Source of the DNA: CAG-791 sp963657295
Lineage (GTDB): Bacteria > Bacillota > Clostridia > Lachnospirales > Lachnospiraceae
Direction of reading: 5' to 3'
NCBI GenBank assembly: GCA_963657295.1
Contig: CAVKMX010000004.1
Location: forward strand, 1-39,501
DNA length: 39,501 nucleotides
This document shows, one piece after another, positions 33,359-39,501 of this stretch (position 1 is the first letter of the stretch; each line of letters starts with the position of its first letter). A program made the position numbers and the translations under genes. Below the pieces are notes generated by a model. The model worked only from the letters and a program-made list of their open reading frames with translations, was not told where the DNA came from and ran no database searches.

Positions 33359-34786
33359 ATGAGAGATGTCATTATCATTGGAGGAGGGGTGTCCGGCTGC
33401 AGCATCGCCAGATTCCTGGGAAGGTACCGGGCGGATGTTCTCCTGGTGGAGAAGGAGGAGGACGTGTGCTGCGGGACCTCGAAGGCCAACAGCGCCATTG
33501 TCCACGCCGGCTTTGATGCGGAGCCCGGGAGCCGCATGGCGGAGCTCAACGTCAGGGGCAGCCGGATGATGCCGCAGCTCGCAGAGGAGCTGGATTTCCC
33601 CTACGAGCAGTGCGGGAGTCTCGTGGTCTGTCTCGATGATGGGGATCGGCCGGCACTGCAGGCTCTTTATGAGCGGGGCGTGCGAAACGGCGTGGAGGGG
33701 CTGCGGATTCTGGAGCGGGAGGAGGTGCGGGAGCTGGAGCCGAATCTCTCGGAGCAGGCCGTCGCCGCACTGTATGCGCCGACGGGGGCGATCGTGTGCC
33801 CGTTCGAGCTGACATATGCGCTGGCGGAGAATGCGGCCGCAAACGGTGTGGAGTTCCGCTTTGATATCAGGATCGAGAAAATCTGCAGGATCGAGGGCGG
33901 CTGGAGGCTTGTGACTGCCGGCGGAGAGGAGCTGGAGGCACGGGTCGTCATCAACGCAGCCGGCGTATACGCGGACACCCTGCACAATCAGGTCTGTGAG
34001 GAGCGGCTGGAGATCGTTCCGAGGAGGGGGAGCTACCTGCTCCTGGATCACGCGGCAGGAGAGCACGTTCATCATACGATTTTCCAGCTCCCCGGGAAAT
34101 ACGGAAAGGGTGTTCTGGTGACGCCGACGGTTCACGGGAATCTTCTGGTCGGGCCGACGGCAAACGACATCGGGGACAAGGCGGATGTGTCGACCACCGC
34201 AGAGGAGCTGGAGGAGATCCGGACCAAGGCAGAGCTCGCGGTGAGGGGAATTCCCTGGCGGCAGACGATCACGAGCTTCGCAGGTCTCCGGGCGCATGAG
34301 AAGAGACATGACTTCACCCTGCAGGAGAGTGCACCGGGCTTCATCGACTGTGCGGGCATCGAATCGCCCGGCCTGTCGGCCAGCCCTGCCATCGGCCTTG
34401 TGACGGCGGAGCTCGCGGCGGGAATCCTGTCTCTGGAGAAAAAGGATGAGTTTCAGGCCCGCCGAAGGGGGCTGATGCATCCGCAGGAGCTGCCCGAGGA
34501 GGAATACCGGCGGCTGATTGCGGAGAACCCCTCCTACGGCGCCGTCATCTGCCGGTGCGAGAGGGTGACGGAGGGAGAGATTCTGGATGCCATACACCGC
34601 ACGCCGGGAGCCAGGAGTCTGGACGGCGTGAAGCGCAGAACAAGGGCCGGCATGGGACGGTGCCAGGGAGGCTTCTGCGGCCCGAGGGTCATGGAAATTC
34701 TGAGCAGGGAGCTTGGAATCCCCATGGAGAGCGTGACGAAGGCAGGAGCGGGTTCGGAATGGATTGTGGGGAGAAACAAGGAATGA
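33359..34786 (+). CDS. GlpA-like FAD-dependent dehydrogenase with BFD-type [2Fe-2S] domain
   Basis: A 475-residue flavoprotein of the DAO/glycerol-3-phosphate dehydrogenase family. The N-terminal dinucleotide motif is VIIIGGGVSGCSIARFL; KANSAIVHAGFDAEPGS near residue 45 is typical of this family. The C-terminus is a BFD-like domain with Cys398-x-Cys400 and Cys435-x4-Cys440 (ICRCERVTEGEI, CQGGFCG), which should hold a [2Fe-2S] cluster. Similar proteins oxidise glycerol 3-phosphate and pass electrons on, but relatives act on other hydroxy- or amino-acids. The start at 33359 has AAGGCGGG; a GTG at 33323 overlaps the epimerase end. Its stop overlaps the next gene by 4 bp, so a complex with the following two proteins is likely. 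Confidence 0.87.
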   Translation: MRDVIIIGGGVSGCSIARFLGRYRADVLLVEKEEDVCCGTSKANSAIVHAGFDAEPGSRMAELNVRGSRMMPQLAEELDFPYEQCGSLVVCLDDGDRPALQALYERGVRNGVEGLRILEREEVRELEPNLSEQAVAALYAPTGAIVCPFELTYALAENAAANGVEFRFDIRIEKICRIEGGWRLVTAGGEELEARVVINAAGVYADTLHNQVCEERLEIVPRRGSYLLLDHAAGEHVHHTIFQLPGKYGKGVLVTPTVHGNLLVGPTANDIGDKADVSTTAEELEEIRTKAELAVRGIPWRQTITSFAGLRAHEKRHDFTLQESAPGFIDCAGIESPGLSASPAIGLVTAELAAGILSLEKKDEFQARRRGLMHPQELPEEEYRRLIAENPSYGAVICRCERVTEGEILDAIHRTPGARSLDGVKRRTRAGMGRCQGGFCGPRVMEILSRELGIPMESVTKAGAGSEWIVGRNKE

Positions 34787-36051
34787 GAACGGTGGAGCTG
34801 GCAATCATCGGAGGCGGTCCTGCGGGGATGGCCGCGGCCCTGGCGGCCCGCAGGGCCGGCGTGCAGGACATCCTGATCCTGGAGAGAGACCGGCAGCTGG
34901 GGGGAATCCTGAACCAGTGCATTCACAACGGCTTTGGCCTGCACACCTTCCGGGAGGAGCTGACCGGTCCGGAATACGCGGCTCGGTTTGCGGATCAGGT
35001 GAACGGGCTGGGGATTCCGTGCAGACTGAACACGATGGTGGTGGACATCACGGCCGACCGTGTCATTACCGCAGTGAACCGCGAGGACGGACTGCTGACG
35101 ATCCGGGCAAAGGCGATCGTTCTGGCCATGGGCTGCCGGGAGAGGCCGAGGGGAGCCCTGAACCTTCCCGGAACGCGCCCTGCCGGCATCTACACCGCGG
35201 GCACGGCCCAGAGGCTGGTCAATATGGAGGGATATCTGCCGGGAAGACGGGTGGTCATCCTGGGCTCCGGCGACATCGGCCTGATCATGGCGCGGCGCAT
35301 GACGCTGGAGGGGGCGAAGGTCCTGTGCGTCGCCGAGCTGATGCCCTATTCCGGCGGCCTGAAGCGCAACATCGTGCAGTGCCTGGAGGACTTCGGGATT
35401 CCGCTGAAGCTCAGCTGCACGGTGGTGAACATCGAGGGAGAGAAAAGGGTCAGCGGCATCACTCTGGCCAGGGTAGAGAATGGAAAGCCGGTTCCGGGGA
35501 CGGAGGAGCATTACGCGTGCGACACCCTGTTGCTCTCCTGCGGCCTCCTGCCGGAGAATGAGCTGGGGCGCAGTGCCGGGACGAGGATGAGCGCCGTGAC
35601 GAACGGCCCCGTTGTGGACGAATCTCTGCAGACGAGCCTTCCCGGCGTGTTCGCAGCGGGAAATGTGCTGCACGTCCATGACCTCGTGGATTATGTCTCG
35701 GAGGAGGCGGGATTGGCCGGAAGAGCGGCGGCGGAATACATCGCGGCCTCTTCGGAGGGTGCTGCAGACACGGCGGAGGGCATCCCGGTGCAGTGCGGGG
35801 GCGGCGTCCGCTACTGCGTTCCGGAAATCATCCATCCGCAGAAGGTGGGAGCTGCCCTTACGCTGCGCCTGCGCGTCGGCAATGTGTACCGGAACAAGGC
35901 CCTCGTGCTGTATGCGGATGATGAGAGGATCTTCTGCAGAAGGCGGCCGGTCCTGGCGCCGGGGGAGATGGAGACCGTTGTGCTGACAGGAGAAAAGGCG
36001 GCCAGACTCGGCAGAGCACATGCCATCAGGCTGACGCTGGAGGATGCGTGA
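34783..36051 (+). CDS. FAD/NAD(P)-dependent oxidoreductase, second subunit
   Basis: A 422-residue pyridine nucleotide-disulfide oxidoreductase-like flavoprotein. It has an FAD motif at the N-terminus (IIGGGPAGMAAALAARRAG) and a second nucleotide-binding motif in the middle (VVILGSGDIGLIMARRM). A third conserved block, GVFAAGNVLHVHDLVDYV, is the usual FAD-contacting ATG/GD-type segment. It overlaps the GlpA-like gene by 4 bp (ATGA) and abuts the DUF1667 gene. This order, dehydrogenase/oxidoreductase/DUF1667, recurs in Firmicutes and Thermotogae and is usually taken as an anaerobic glycerol-3-phosphate dehydrogenase-like complex that passes electrons to NAD or another carrier. The substrate here is not shown by sequence. 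Confidence 0.85.
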   Translation: MRTVELAIIGGGPAGMAAALAARRAGVQDILILERDRQLGGILNQCIHNGFGLHTFREELTGPEYAARFADQVNGLGIPCRLNTMVVDITADRVITAVNREDGLLTIRAKAIVLAMGCRERPRGALNLPGTRPAGIYTAGTAQRLVNMEGYLPGRRVVILGSGDIGLIMARRMTLEGAKVLCVAELMPYSGGLKRNIVQCLEDFGIPLKLSCTVVNIEGEKRVSGITLARVENGKPVPGTEEHYACDTLLLSCGLLPENELGRSAGTRMSAVTNGPVVDESLQTSLPGVFAAGNVLHVHDLVDYVSEEAGLAGRAAAEYIAASSEGAADTAEGIPVQCGGGVRYCVPEIIHPQKVGAALTLRLRVGNVYRNKALVLYADDERIFCRRRPVLAPGEMETVVLTGEKAARLGRAHAIRLTLEDA

Positions 36052-36052
36052 G

Positions 36053-36427
36053 ATGGAACAGAAGAAGAGAACGCTTACCTGCATCGGCTGTCCCCTGGGC
36101 TGTCAGATCACGGTGGAGCTGGAGAACGGCGCAGCGGTCCGCATCACGGGGAACACCTGTCCAAGGGGCGCGGCTTATGCGGGCAAGGAGGTGACGGCAC
36201 CGGCCCGGACGGTGACCTCCACGGTCCGTGTCGTCAACGGGACGCTGCCGGTGGTGAGTGTGAAGACAAAGGGAGAGATTCCGAAGGAGAAGATCTTCGA
36301 CTGCGTGCACGCGCTGAGGACGGTGAAGGTGACGGCTCCCGTCAGAATCGGCCAGGTCCTGCTGGAAAATGCGGCAGGCACGGGCGTCGGGATTGTCGCG
36401 ACAAAGGAGGTCGAGGCGTTGCCATAG
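36053..36427 (+). CDS. DUF1667 protein, probable iron-sulfur subunit
   Basis: A 124-residue protein of the DUF1667 family. Four cysteines, Cys10, Cys13, Cys17 (CIGCPLGC) and Cys36 (NTCPRG), form a CxxCxxxC...C set suited to an iron-sulfur cluster. The C-terminal part (PVRIGQVLLENAAGTGVGIVATKEVE) is conserved in the family. GGAGG lies about 9 bases upstream of the start at 36053, and an alternative ATG at 36044 overlaps the preceding gene. It ends the oxidoreductase triad and probably acts as its small electron-carrier subunit. Confidence 0.85.
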   Translation: MEQKKRTLTCIGCPLGCQITVELENGAAVRITGNTCPRGAAYAGKEVTAPARTVTSTVRVVNGTLPVVSVKTKGEIPKEKIFDCVHALRTVKVTAPVRIGQVLLENAAGTGVGIVATKEVEALP

Positions 36428-36447
36428 GAGCGCCCGCGGTAAAGTGA

Positions 36448-36636
36448 CAGAGCACACCGTCTGCAGGCTCCGAGACACCGGGGACCGAGGAGCCCAAGTC
36501 GCAGGAACCGACCACGGTGGCTACGACGAATGTTGCCGTCGGCAAGGTCTGGCAGGACAGTGAGAACCAGGACGGCATCCGCCCGGGCACTGCTGCGCAC
36601 CATCAGGACGAGTGCGGAAGAACTGTACGGCAGTAA
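36448..36636 (+). pseudogene. Remnant of a Cna-B-domain surface protein
   Basis: An open stretch of 62 codons with no start codon begins directly after a TGA at 36445-36447. It encodes a Ser/Thr/Pro-rich linker (STPSAGSETPGTEEPKS) followed by NVAVGKVWQDSENQDGIRPG, which matches the opening strand of collagen-binding Cna-B repeats (K-V-W-x-D-x-x-N-Q-D-G-x-R-P). The rest of the domain is missing: the sequence continues as TAAHHQDECGR and stops. It looks like the debris of a large cell-wall protein gene. The downstream stretch to 36869 holds a terminator and no recognisable gene. Confidence 0.6.
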
Positions 36637-36671
36637 CCCCGCAGACAGGCGGGGAAGAAGATAGAAAGGGA

Positions 36672-36710
36672 AAAGGGATCCTGTCCGCGGAAGCGGCAGG
36701 ATCCCTTTCT
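36672..36710 (+). terminator. Terminator of the oxidoreductase operon
   Basis: AAAGGGATCCTG (36672-36683) and CAGGATCCCTTT (36697-36708) make a perfect 12-bp stem with a GC-rich inner hairpin and a short U-run on both strands. It can end transcription from the left, and possibly minus-strand transcription of the cupin gene. Confidence 0.75.
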
Positions 36711-36869
36711 GCGGCCTTCGAGCCGGGCAGGAACTGCACAGCAGTGGTTTTGCGAAGGGACGGCTGCAGCACAGACCTCCGGCAGCAGATCGAGCAGCTG
36801 CTGTGAACGGCAGCGGTCGCGCTGCGGCCTGTCCGAAGCTTGTCGGAGAGAATGCGCAGGCGGGCAGAG

Positions 36870-37523
36870 TTATTCCAGCACCAGGAGAAGGCTCATTTTA
36901 AACCGCCCCCTCGGCGTTACGCTGTGCAGCCCCTCCTTGTCGAACCGGAAGCTTTCGCCCTCCTTCAATTCGTAATCCTTTCCCTCATACCCGATGACGG
37001 CTGTGCCCTCCAGCGCCGTGAGAATGGCATTTCCGGGGGCCCGGTGCGGGGTGAGTCCGGTCCCCGCATCGAAGGCCATAAGTACGAACTTCATGTTGTC
37101 TGTGTGAACGATGTCGAGGTTTGCAATGCTGCCCTCCTCGTAGGCAATCAGGTCTCTGAGTGCGGCAGGTTCCCCTGCCTTGATCCGCTGATTCATGATG
37201 TGTTCCTCCTTTTTCATAATGATTTCTGTGTAAATGAGACCGATCTCGGTCTGTGCCCCGCATAAGGTGTGTGCGGGAACAAGAAAAAGATCTCCCGCAG
37301 ATATCCGTACAGGACGGCGATCTTCGCCGAGAAGAAAGTGACCGCTTCCCTCTGCCGCAAGGTACAGCACGGTGCAGTCGTAGCGCTCCGGTGAAATGGA
37401 GGTTCCTGCTCCCAGGGAAAAATAGGTGACAGGCACCTCCGGGCTCAGCCCGGACGGGCGGGAAACGGTCATCCCCTCCCGGATGGGGCGCATCTGTGCA
37501 ATGGTAAAAGGGCTCTGCTGCAT
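36870..37523 (-). CDS. Two-domain cupin protein
   Basis: A 217-residue protein with two cupin modules. The first spans about 30-105 (TVLYLAAEGSGHFLLGEDRRPVRISAGDLFLVPAH), the second about 130-210 (TGLTPHRAPGNAILTALEGTAVIGYEGKDYELKEGES). The second keeps a His (TPHRAP) that could bind metal, but the full metal set is incomplete. There is no DNA-binding domain. Such small double cupins are frequent in Clostridia with no assigned function. The start at 37523 has AGGAGG upstream; the frame opens further 5' without conservation. It is divergent from the PadR gene across 294 bases. Confidence 0.78.
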   Translation of the reverse strand: MQQSPFTIAQMRPIREGMTVSRPSGLSPEVPVTYFSLGAGTSISPERYDCTVLYLAAEGSGHFLLGEDRRPVRISAGDLFLVPAHTLCGAQTEIGLIYTEIIMKKEEHIMNQRIKAGEPAALRDLIAYEEGSIANLDIVHTDNMKFVLMAFDAGTGLTPHRAPGNAILTALEGTAVIGYEGKDYELKEGESFRFDKEGLHSVTPRGRFKMSLLLVLE

Positions 37524-37623
37524 GAAATCCTCCTCTCCTTCCATCAAGGGATACCGCCGGTGAGAATACCGCCTGCAGCTTTTCCCGGCTGCTGAAGGAC
37601 GCTGAGATGTGAGCTGCGTCCCA

Positions 37624-37632
37624 ATAATACCA
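37624..37632 (-). promoter_or_regulatory. Extended -10 promoter of the cupin gene
   Basis: On the minus strand TGGTATTAT fits an extended -10; the -35 is weak. It lies about 100 bases ahead of the cupin start. Confidence 0.4.
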
Positions 37633-37709
37633 TTTCCGGACTGGTGTGGGAAAAGGCGAACCCGTGGGACTGCGGAATATAGGAGGTGCTGCTCCACAGC
37701 TCCTTCGGC

Positions 37710-37732
37710 TTCAGGGAAGGAGGATCCCTGAA
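37710..37732. promoter_or_regulatory. Inverted repeat next to the PadR promoter
   Basis: TTCAGGGA (37710-37717) and TCCCTGAA (37725-37732) are exact inverted arms spaced by 7 bases, ending one base before the TTGACA of the PadR promoter. It could be a regulator site or a small hairpin. Confidence 0.4.
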
Positions 37733-37733
37733 C

Positions 37734-37762
37734 TTGACAGGAATGGCACACGATCTTATTAT
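37734..37762 (+). promoter_or_regulatory. Promoter of the padR-ftsW-like unit
   Basis: TTGACA (37734-37739), exactly 17 bases, then TATTAT (37757-37762): a near-consensus sigma-A promoter and the best one in the window. Confidence 0.75.
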
Positions 37763-37777
37763 GTAGATAATCTACAT
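37761..37777. promoter_or_regulatory. PadR-type operator
   Basis: ATGTAGATAATCTACAT is a perfect 17-base palindrome with ATGT/ACAT ends, the form typical for PadR-family sites. It overlaps the end of the -10 and the transcription start, fitting autorepression by the following gene. Confidence 0.7.
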
Positions 37778-37817
37778 AGCGCTGTTGGCGTTTAGAAAGG
37801 AAGGAGGACCCGGCAGT

Positions 37818-38147
37818 ATGATGCCGAAAAAGACAATGGCAAACGGCAGCACAGAAATGCTGGTACTGGCTCTTTTGTCAGAGAAGGATCGATACGGCTA
37901 TGAAATCATTGCGGAACTGAAATCCCGTTCTGACAATGTATTTGATATGAAGTCAGGGACTCTGTATCCCGTTCTGCATCTGCTCATGCAAAAGGGGTGC
38001 TTAACATCCTATGAACAGGCTGCGGGAGGCAAAACCAGAGTGTTTTACAGGCTCACTCCGGACGGAAGGAAGCTGCTCGACGAGAAAAAGGCAGAGTGGA
38101 ATGCTTATTCCAGCGCAATTGGCAGGATTCTTGCAGGAAGAGCCTAG
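37818..38147 (+). CDS. PadR-family transcriptional regulator
   Basis: A 109-residue winged-helix repressor of the short PadR-s2 type. The family pattern is clear: TEMLVLALLSEKDRYGYEIIAEL in helices 1-2, the wing region SGTLYPVLHLLMQKGCLTSYE, and FYRLTPDGRKLLDE before the C-terminal dimerisation helix. AAGGAGG lies about 11 bases before the first of two adjacent ATGs. It probably represses its own promoter through the palindrome upstream and releases it under cell-envelope stress or a small ligand. The FtsW-like gene follows 130 bases later, across the N gap, and is likely co-transcribed. Confidence 0.9.
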   Translation: MMPKKTMANGSTEMLVLALLSEKDRYGYEIIAELKSRSDNVFDMKSGTLYPVLHLLMQKGCLTSYEQAAGGKTRVFYRLTPDGRKLLDEKKAEWNAYSSAIGRILAGRA

Positions 38148-38240
38148 TATGTCAGAATACCGGAGAAGCTTACGGAACAGAAGCAGTCGTCATATTTGGT
38201 GAGCTTTCCCGCATGGGAATCTCTTTGTGCAGCCGCAGGC

Positions 38241-38250
38241 NNNNNNNNNN
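38241..38250. other. Assembly gap (10 N)
   Basis: Ten N lie between the padR stop and the FtsW-like start. GCAGCCGC before and GCGGGCTGC after the gap are nearly complementary, so a GC-rich hairpin may have stopped assembly. The true gap length is unknown, and a small gene here cannot be excluded. Confidence 0.9.
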
Positions 38251-38277
38251 GGCGGGCTGCGGCACAGAAAGGACAAT

Positions 38278-39501
38278 ATGACATGTGAGCAATATGTGAC
38301 GCTGGTCACAGATCAGGTGCGCGTAAAGAAGGTGCATCCGTACATTCGAAAGGAATTGACGGATCATATTAACGATCAGGCCTGCCTGTACATCGAAGAG
38401 GGTGCAAGTGAGGAAGAGGGATACCGGCATGCTGTCCGGGAAATGGGAGATCCTGTTGCAGCGGGAGAGGAACTGAATGCGATCCATAAAATTCATTTTC
38501 CAGGGGTTGGATTTGGGGTCATGGTGTTCCTTTTGCTCGTAACCGTGCCGCTGATGGGACAGCTGGTTTCTCTCACAGATGCGATATCCGCAAAAGATGC
38601 CCTTTTATGGCAGGTGAGACATGTCATTGCAGGCATTCTGCTGTGTCTGCTGATCAGTCTGGTGGATTATAAGATCATTCAGAAGCTGTCGGCAGCAGGC
38701 CTTCTTCTGATGGATGTTCTGTTCATCGCCGCTGTGGTTCAGAACTTTAATGGGTATGTGCGCCTGGGACCGGCGGCATTTCAGACGTTGTCGCTCACGC
38801 CTTTGTATCTGCCGCTTTTGGGAGGCGCTTTGTATGCGCTTCGCGGGAAAAAGGTCCGGAGGCTGTGGCCGCTTCTGCTGTGTGCTGGGCTCACGGCGGT
38901 ATTGCTGTTTGCACTGCAGGGAGTGCCTTTGGCAGCGGAACAGGCACTGGGGACAATTTTGATGCTGCTGCCTGCAGGCAGAATGCTGGATACTGATCAC
39001 GGAAAATATGACCAGATTGTGGGCATTGTCCTGGTTCTTACAGTAATTCTCTCTGCGATTGCGATCGTATGGCAGGGAAATGCGGCAAAGATTCCTGCGG
39101 AATTTATGTATCAGGAGAGCATCTCCCGATCATGGCGATGGAGCAGGTGGATCGGGAACAGCGATGCAGCAGCTGCTGCGGTAAGGCTGGGGACAACGAA
39201 TGTCATGTCGGACGGAACCTTTTTGGGAATCGCTGCGGTGTGCGGAAAACTGGCAGCAGTGGGAATTGCAGCTGTTCTGCTGGTCGTTGCCGCGGCAGTG
39301 ATAAAGTTTTCTCTGCATCAGGGAAATGCTCTCGGGAAGATGCTGGGAATCGGCTGCGGTTATTCCATTCTCCTGCAGACAGGCTTCAGCGTCATTTCCT
39401 GTTTCTGCGCCGGAAATCCGCTTGGCATGGGGCTTCCCATCTTTTCTTATGGCGGAACCGGAATGGCTGTCTATGCCGCGATTATCGGGACGGTCCTGAG
39501 T
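38278..39501 (+). CDS. FtsW/RodA/SpoVE-family protein with N-terminal prefix domain (partial)
   Basis: The first 408 residues of a membrane protein that runs off the window. Residues 1-70 (EQYVTLVTDQVRVKKVHPYIRKELTDHINDQ, GASEEEGYRHAVREMGDP) form the soluble prefix domain found ahead of permeases and FtsW-like proteins controlled by PadR regulators. Many membrane helices follow, and a region near the end (CAGNPLGMGLPIFSYGGTGMAV) matches the conserved FtsW/RodA block near helix 9-10. SEDS proteins polymerise glycan strands from lipid II with a class B penicillin-binding protein; whether this divergent member still does so is unknown. AAAGGA is close upstream of the ATG at 38278. It belongs with padR. 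Confidence 0.8.
   Translation, partial: MTCEQYVTLVTDQVRVKKVHPYIRKELTDHINDQACLYIEEGASEEEGYRHAVREMGDPVAAGEELNAIHKIHFPGVGFGVMVFLLLVTVPLMGQLVSLTDAISAKDALLWQVRHVIAGILLCLLISLVDYKIIQKLSAAGLLLMDVLFIAAVVQNFNGYVRLGPAAFQTLSLTPLYLPLLGGALYALRGKKVRRLWPLLLCAGLTAVLLFALQGVPLAAEQALGTILMLLPAGRMLDTDHGKYDQIVGIVLVLTVILSAIAIVWQGNAAKIPAEFMYQESISRSWRWSRWIGNSDAAAAAVRLGTTNVMSDGTFLGIAAVCGKLAAVGIAAVLLVVAAAVIKFSLHQGNALGKMLGIGCGYSILLQTGFSVISCFCAGNPLGMGLPIFSYGGTGMAVYAAIIGTVLS

Noticed and set aside
36612..36806. A 64-codon plus-strand frame containing two NCTAV motifs
   Set aside because: It reads straight through a perfect 12-bp terminator stem and has no ribosome binding site; the short repeated motif is probably chance.

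Overview
The window looks like part of a high-GC Clostridia (Firmicutes) chromosome, most likely a gut or rumen Lachnospiraceae-type plant-fibre degrader. Most genes have strong AGGAGG-type ribosome binding sites. The transporters are Gram-positive lipoprotein ABC systems of the LplA/B/C and CUT1 types, and LrgAB, PadR, TSCPD and prefix-domain FtsW proteins are also present. A run of ten N at 38241-38250 marks an assembly gap, so this is probably a draft or metagenome contig. I see no rRNA, tRNA, CRISPR, transposase or phage genes.

Layout. 1-750: terminator of an upstream gene and a GNAT acetyltransferase. 906-4134: a GH106-like glycosidase running convergently into an lrgAB operon, with a 129-bp antisense overlap. 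4164-4310: first copy of a 147-bp structured repeat. 4468-12188: an AraC regulator divergent from a GH2 glycosidase, followed by a DUF5107-TPR gene cut by an in-frame TGA. 12231-12377: second, inverted copy of the repeat. 12480-14457: a TSCPD protein divergent from a MATE exporter around a consensus cre box. 14432-26946: an AraC regulator divergent from a rhamnogalacturonan-type locus: two LplB/LplC permeases, the LplA-like binding lipoprotein, GH105, a CE12-like esterase, a GH112 phosphorylase, GH28 and a CE4-like deacetylase. 26964-36427: an AraC regulator divergent from a second locus: PhnP-like metallo-hydrolase, CUT1 sugar importer, TIM-barrel isomerase/epimerase and a GlpA/FAD-oxidoreductase/DUF1667 triad. 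36448-36636: remnant of a Cna-B surface-protein domain. 36870-39501: a double cupin protein, then a PadR regulator with a clear promoter/operator and a truncated FtsW/RodA-like gene.

How the genes fit together. The central locus reads as a pathway for rhamnogalacturonan I fragments. The binding protein and two permeases import oligosaccharides. CE12 removes acetyl groups, GH28 and GH105 act on the galacturonic acid backbone, the GH106-like and GH2 enzymes act on rhamnose and beta-linked side-chain ends, and GH112 phosphorolyses a galactosyl disaccharide, here most plausibly galactosyl-rhamnose. None of the catabolic enzymes shows a signal peptide, so digestion is probably cytoplasmic after uptake. 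The second importer locus combines transport, epimerisation, a cyclic-phosphodiesterase-like enzyme and a flavin/iron-sulfur dehydrogenase. Its substrate is not evident.

The most notable signals are the 147-bp multi-hairpin repeat (one copy in the lrgA leader, a related hairpin pair in the TSCPD leader), the in-frame TGA in the DUF5107-TPR gene, the Cna-B relic, the cre box between two divergent genes, and the uncharacterised second importer/oxidoreductase locus.
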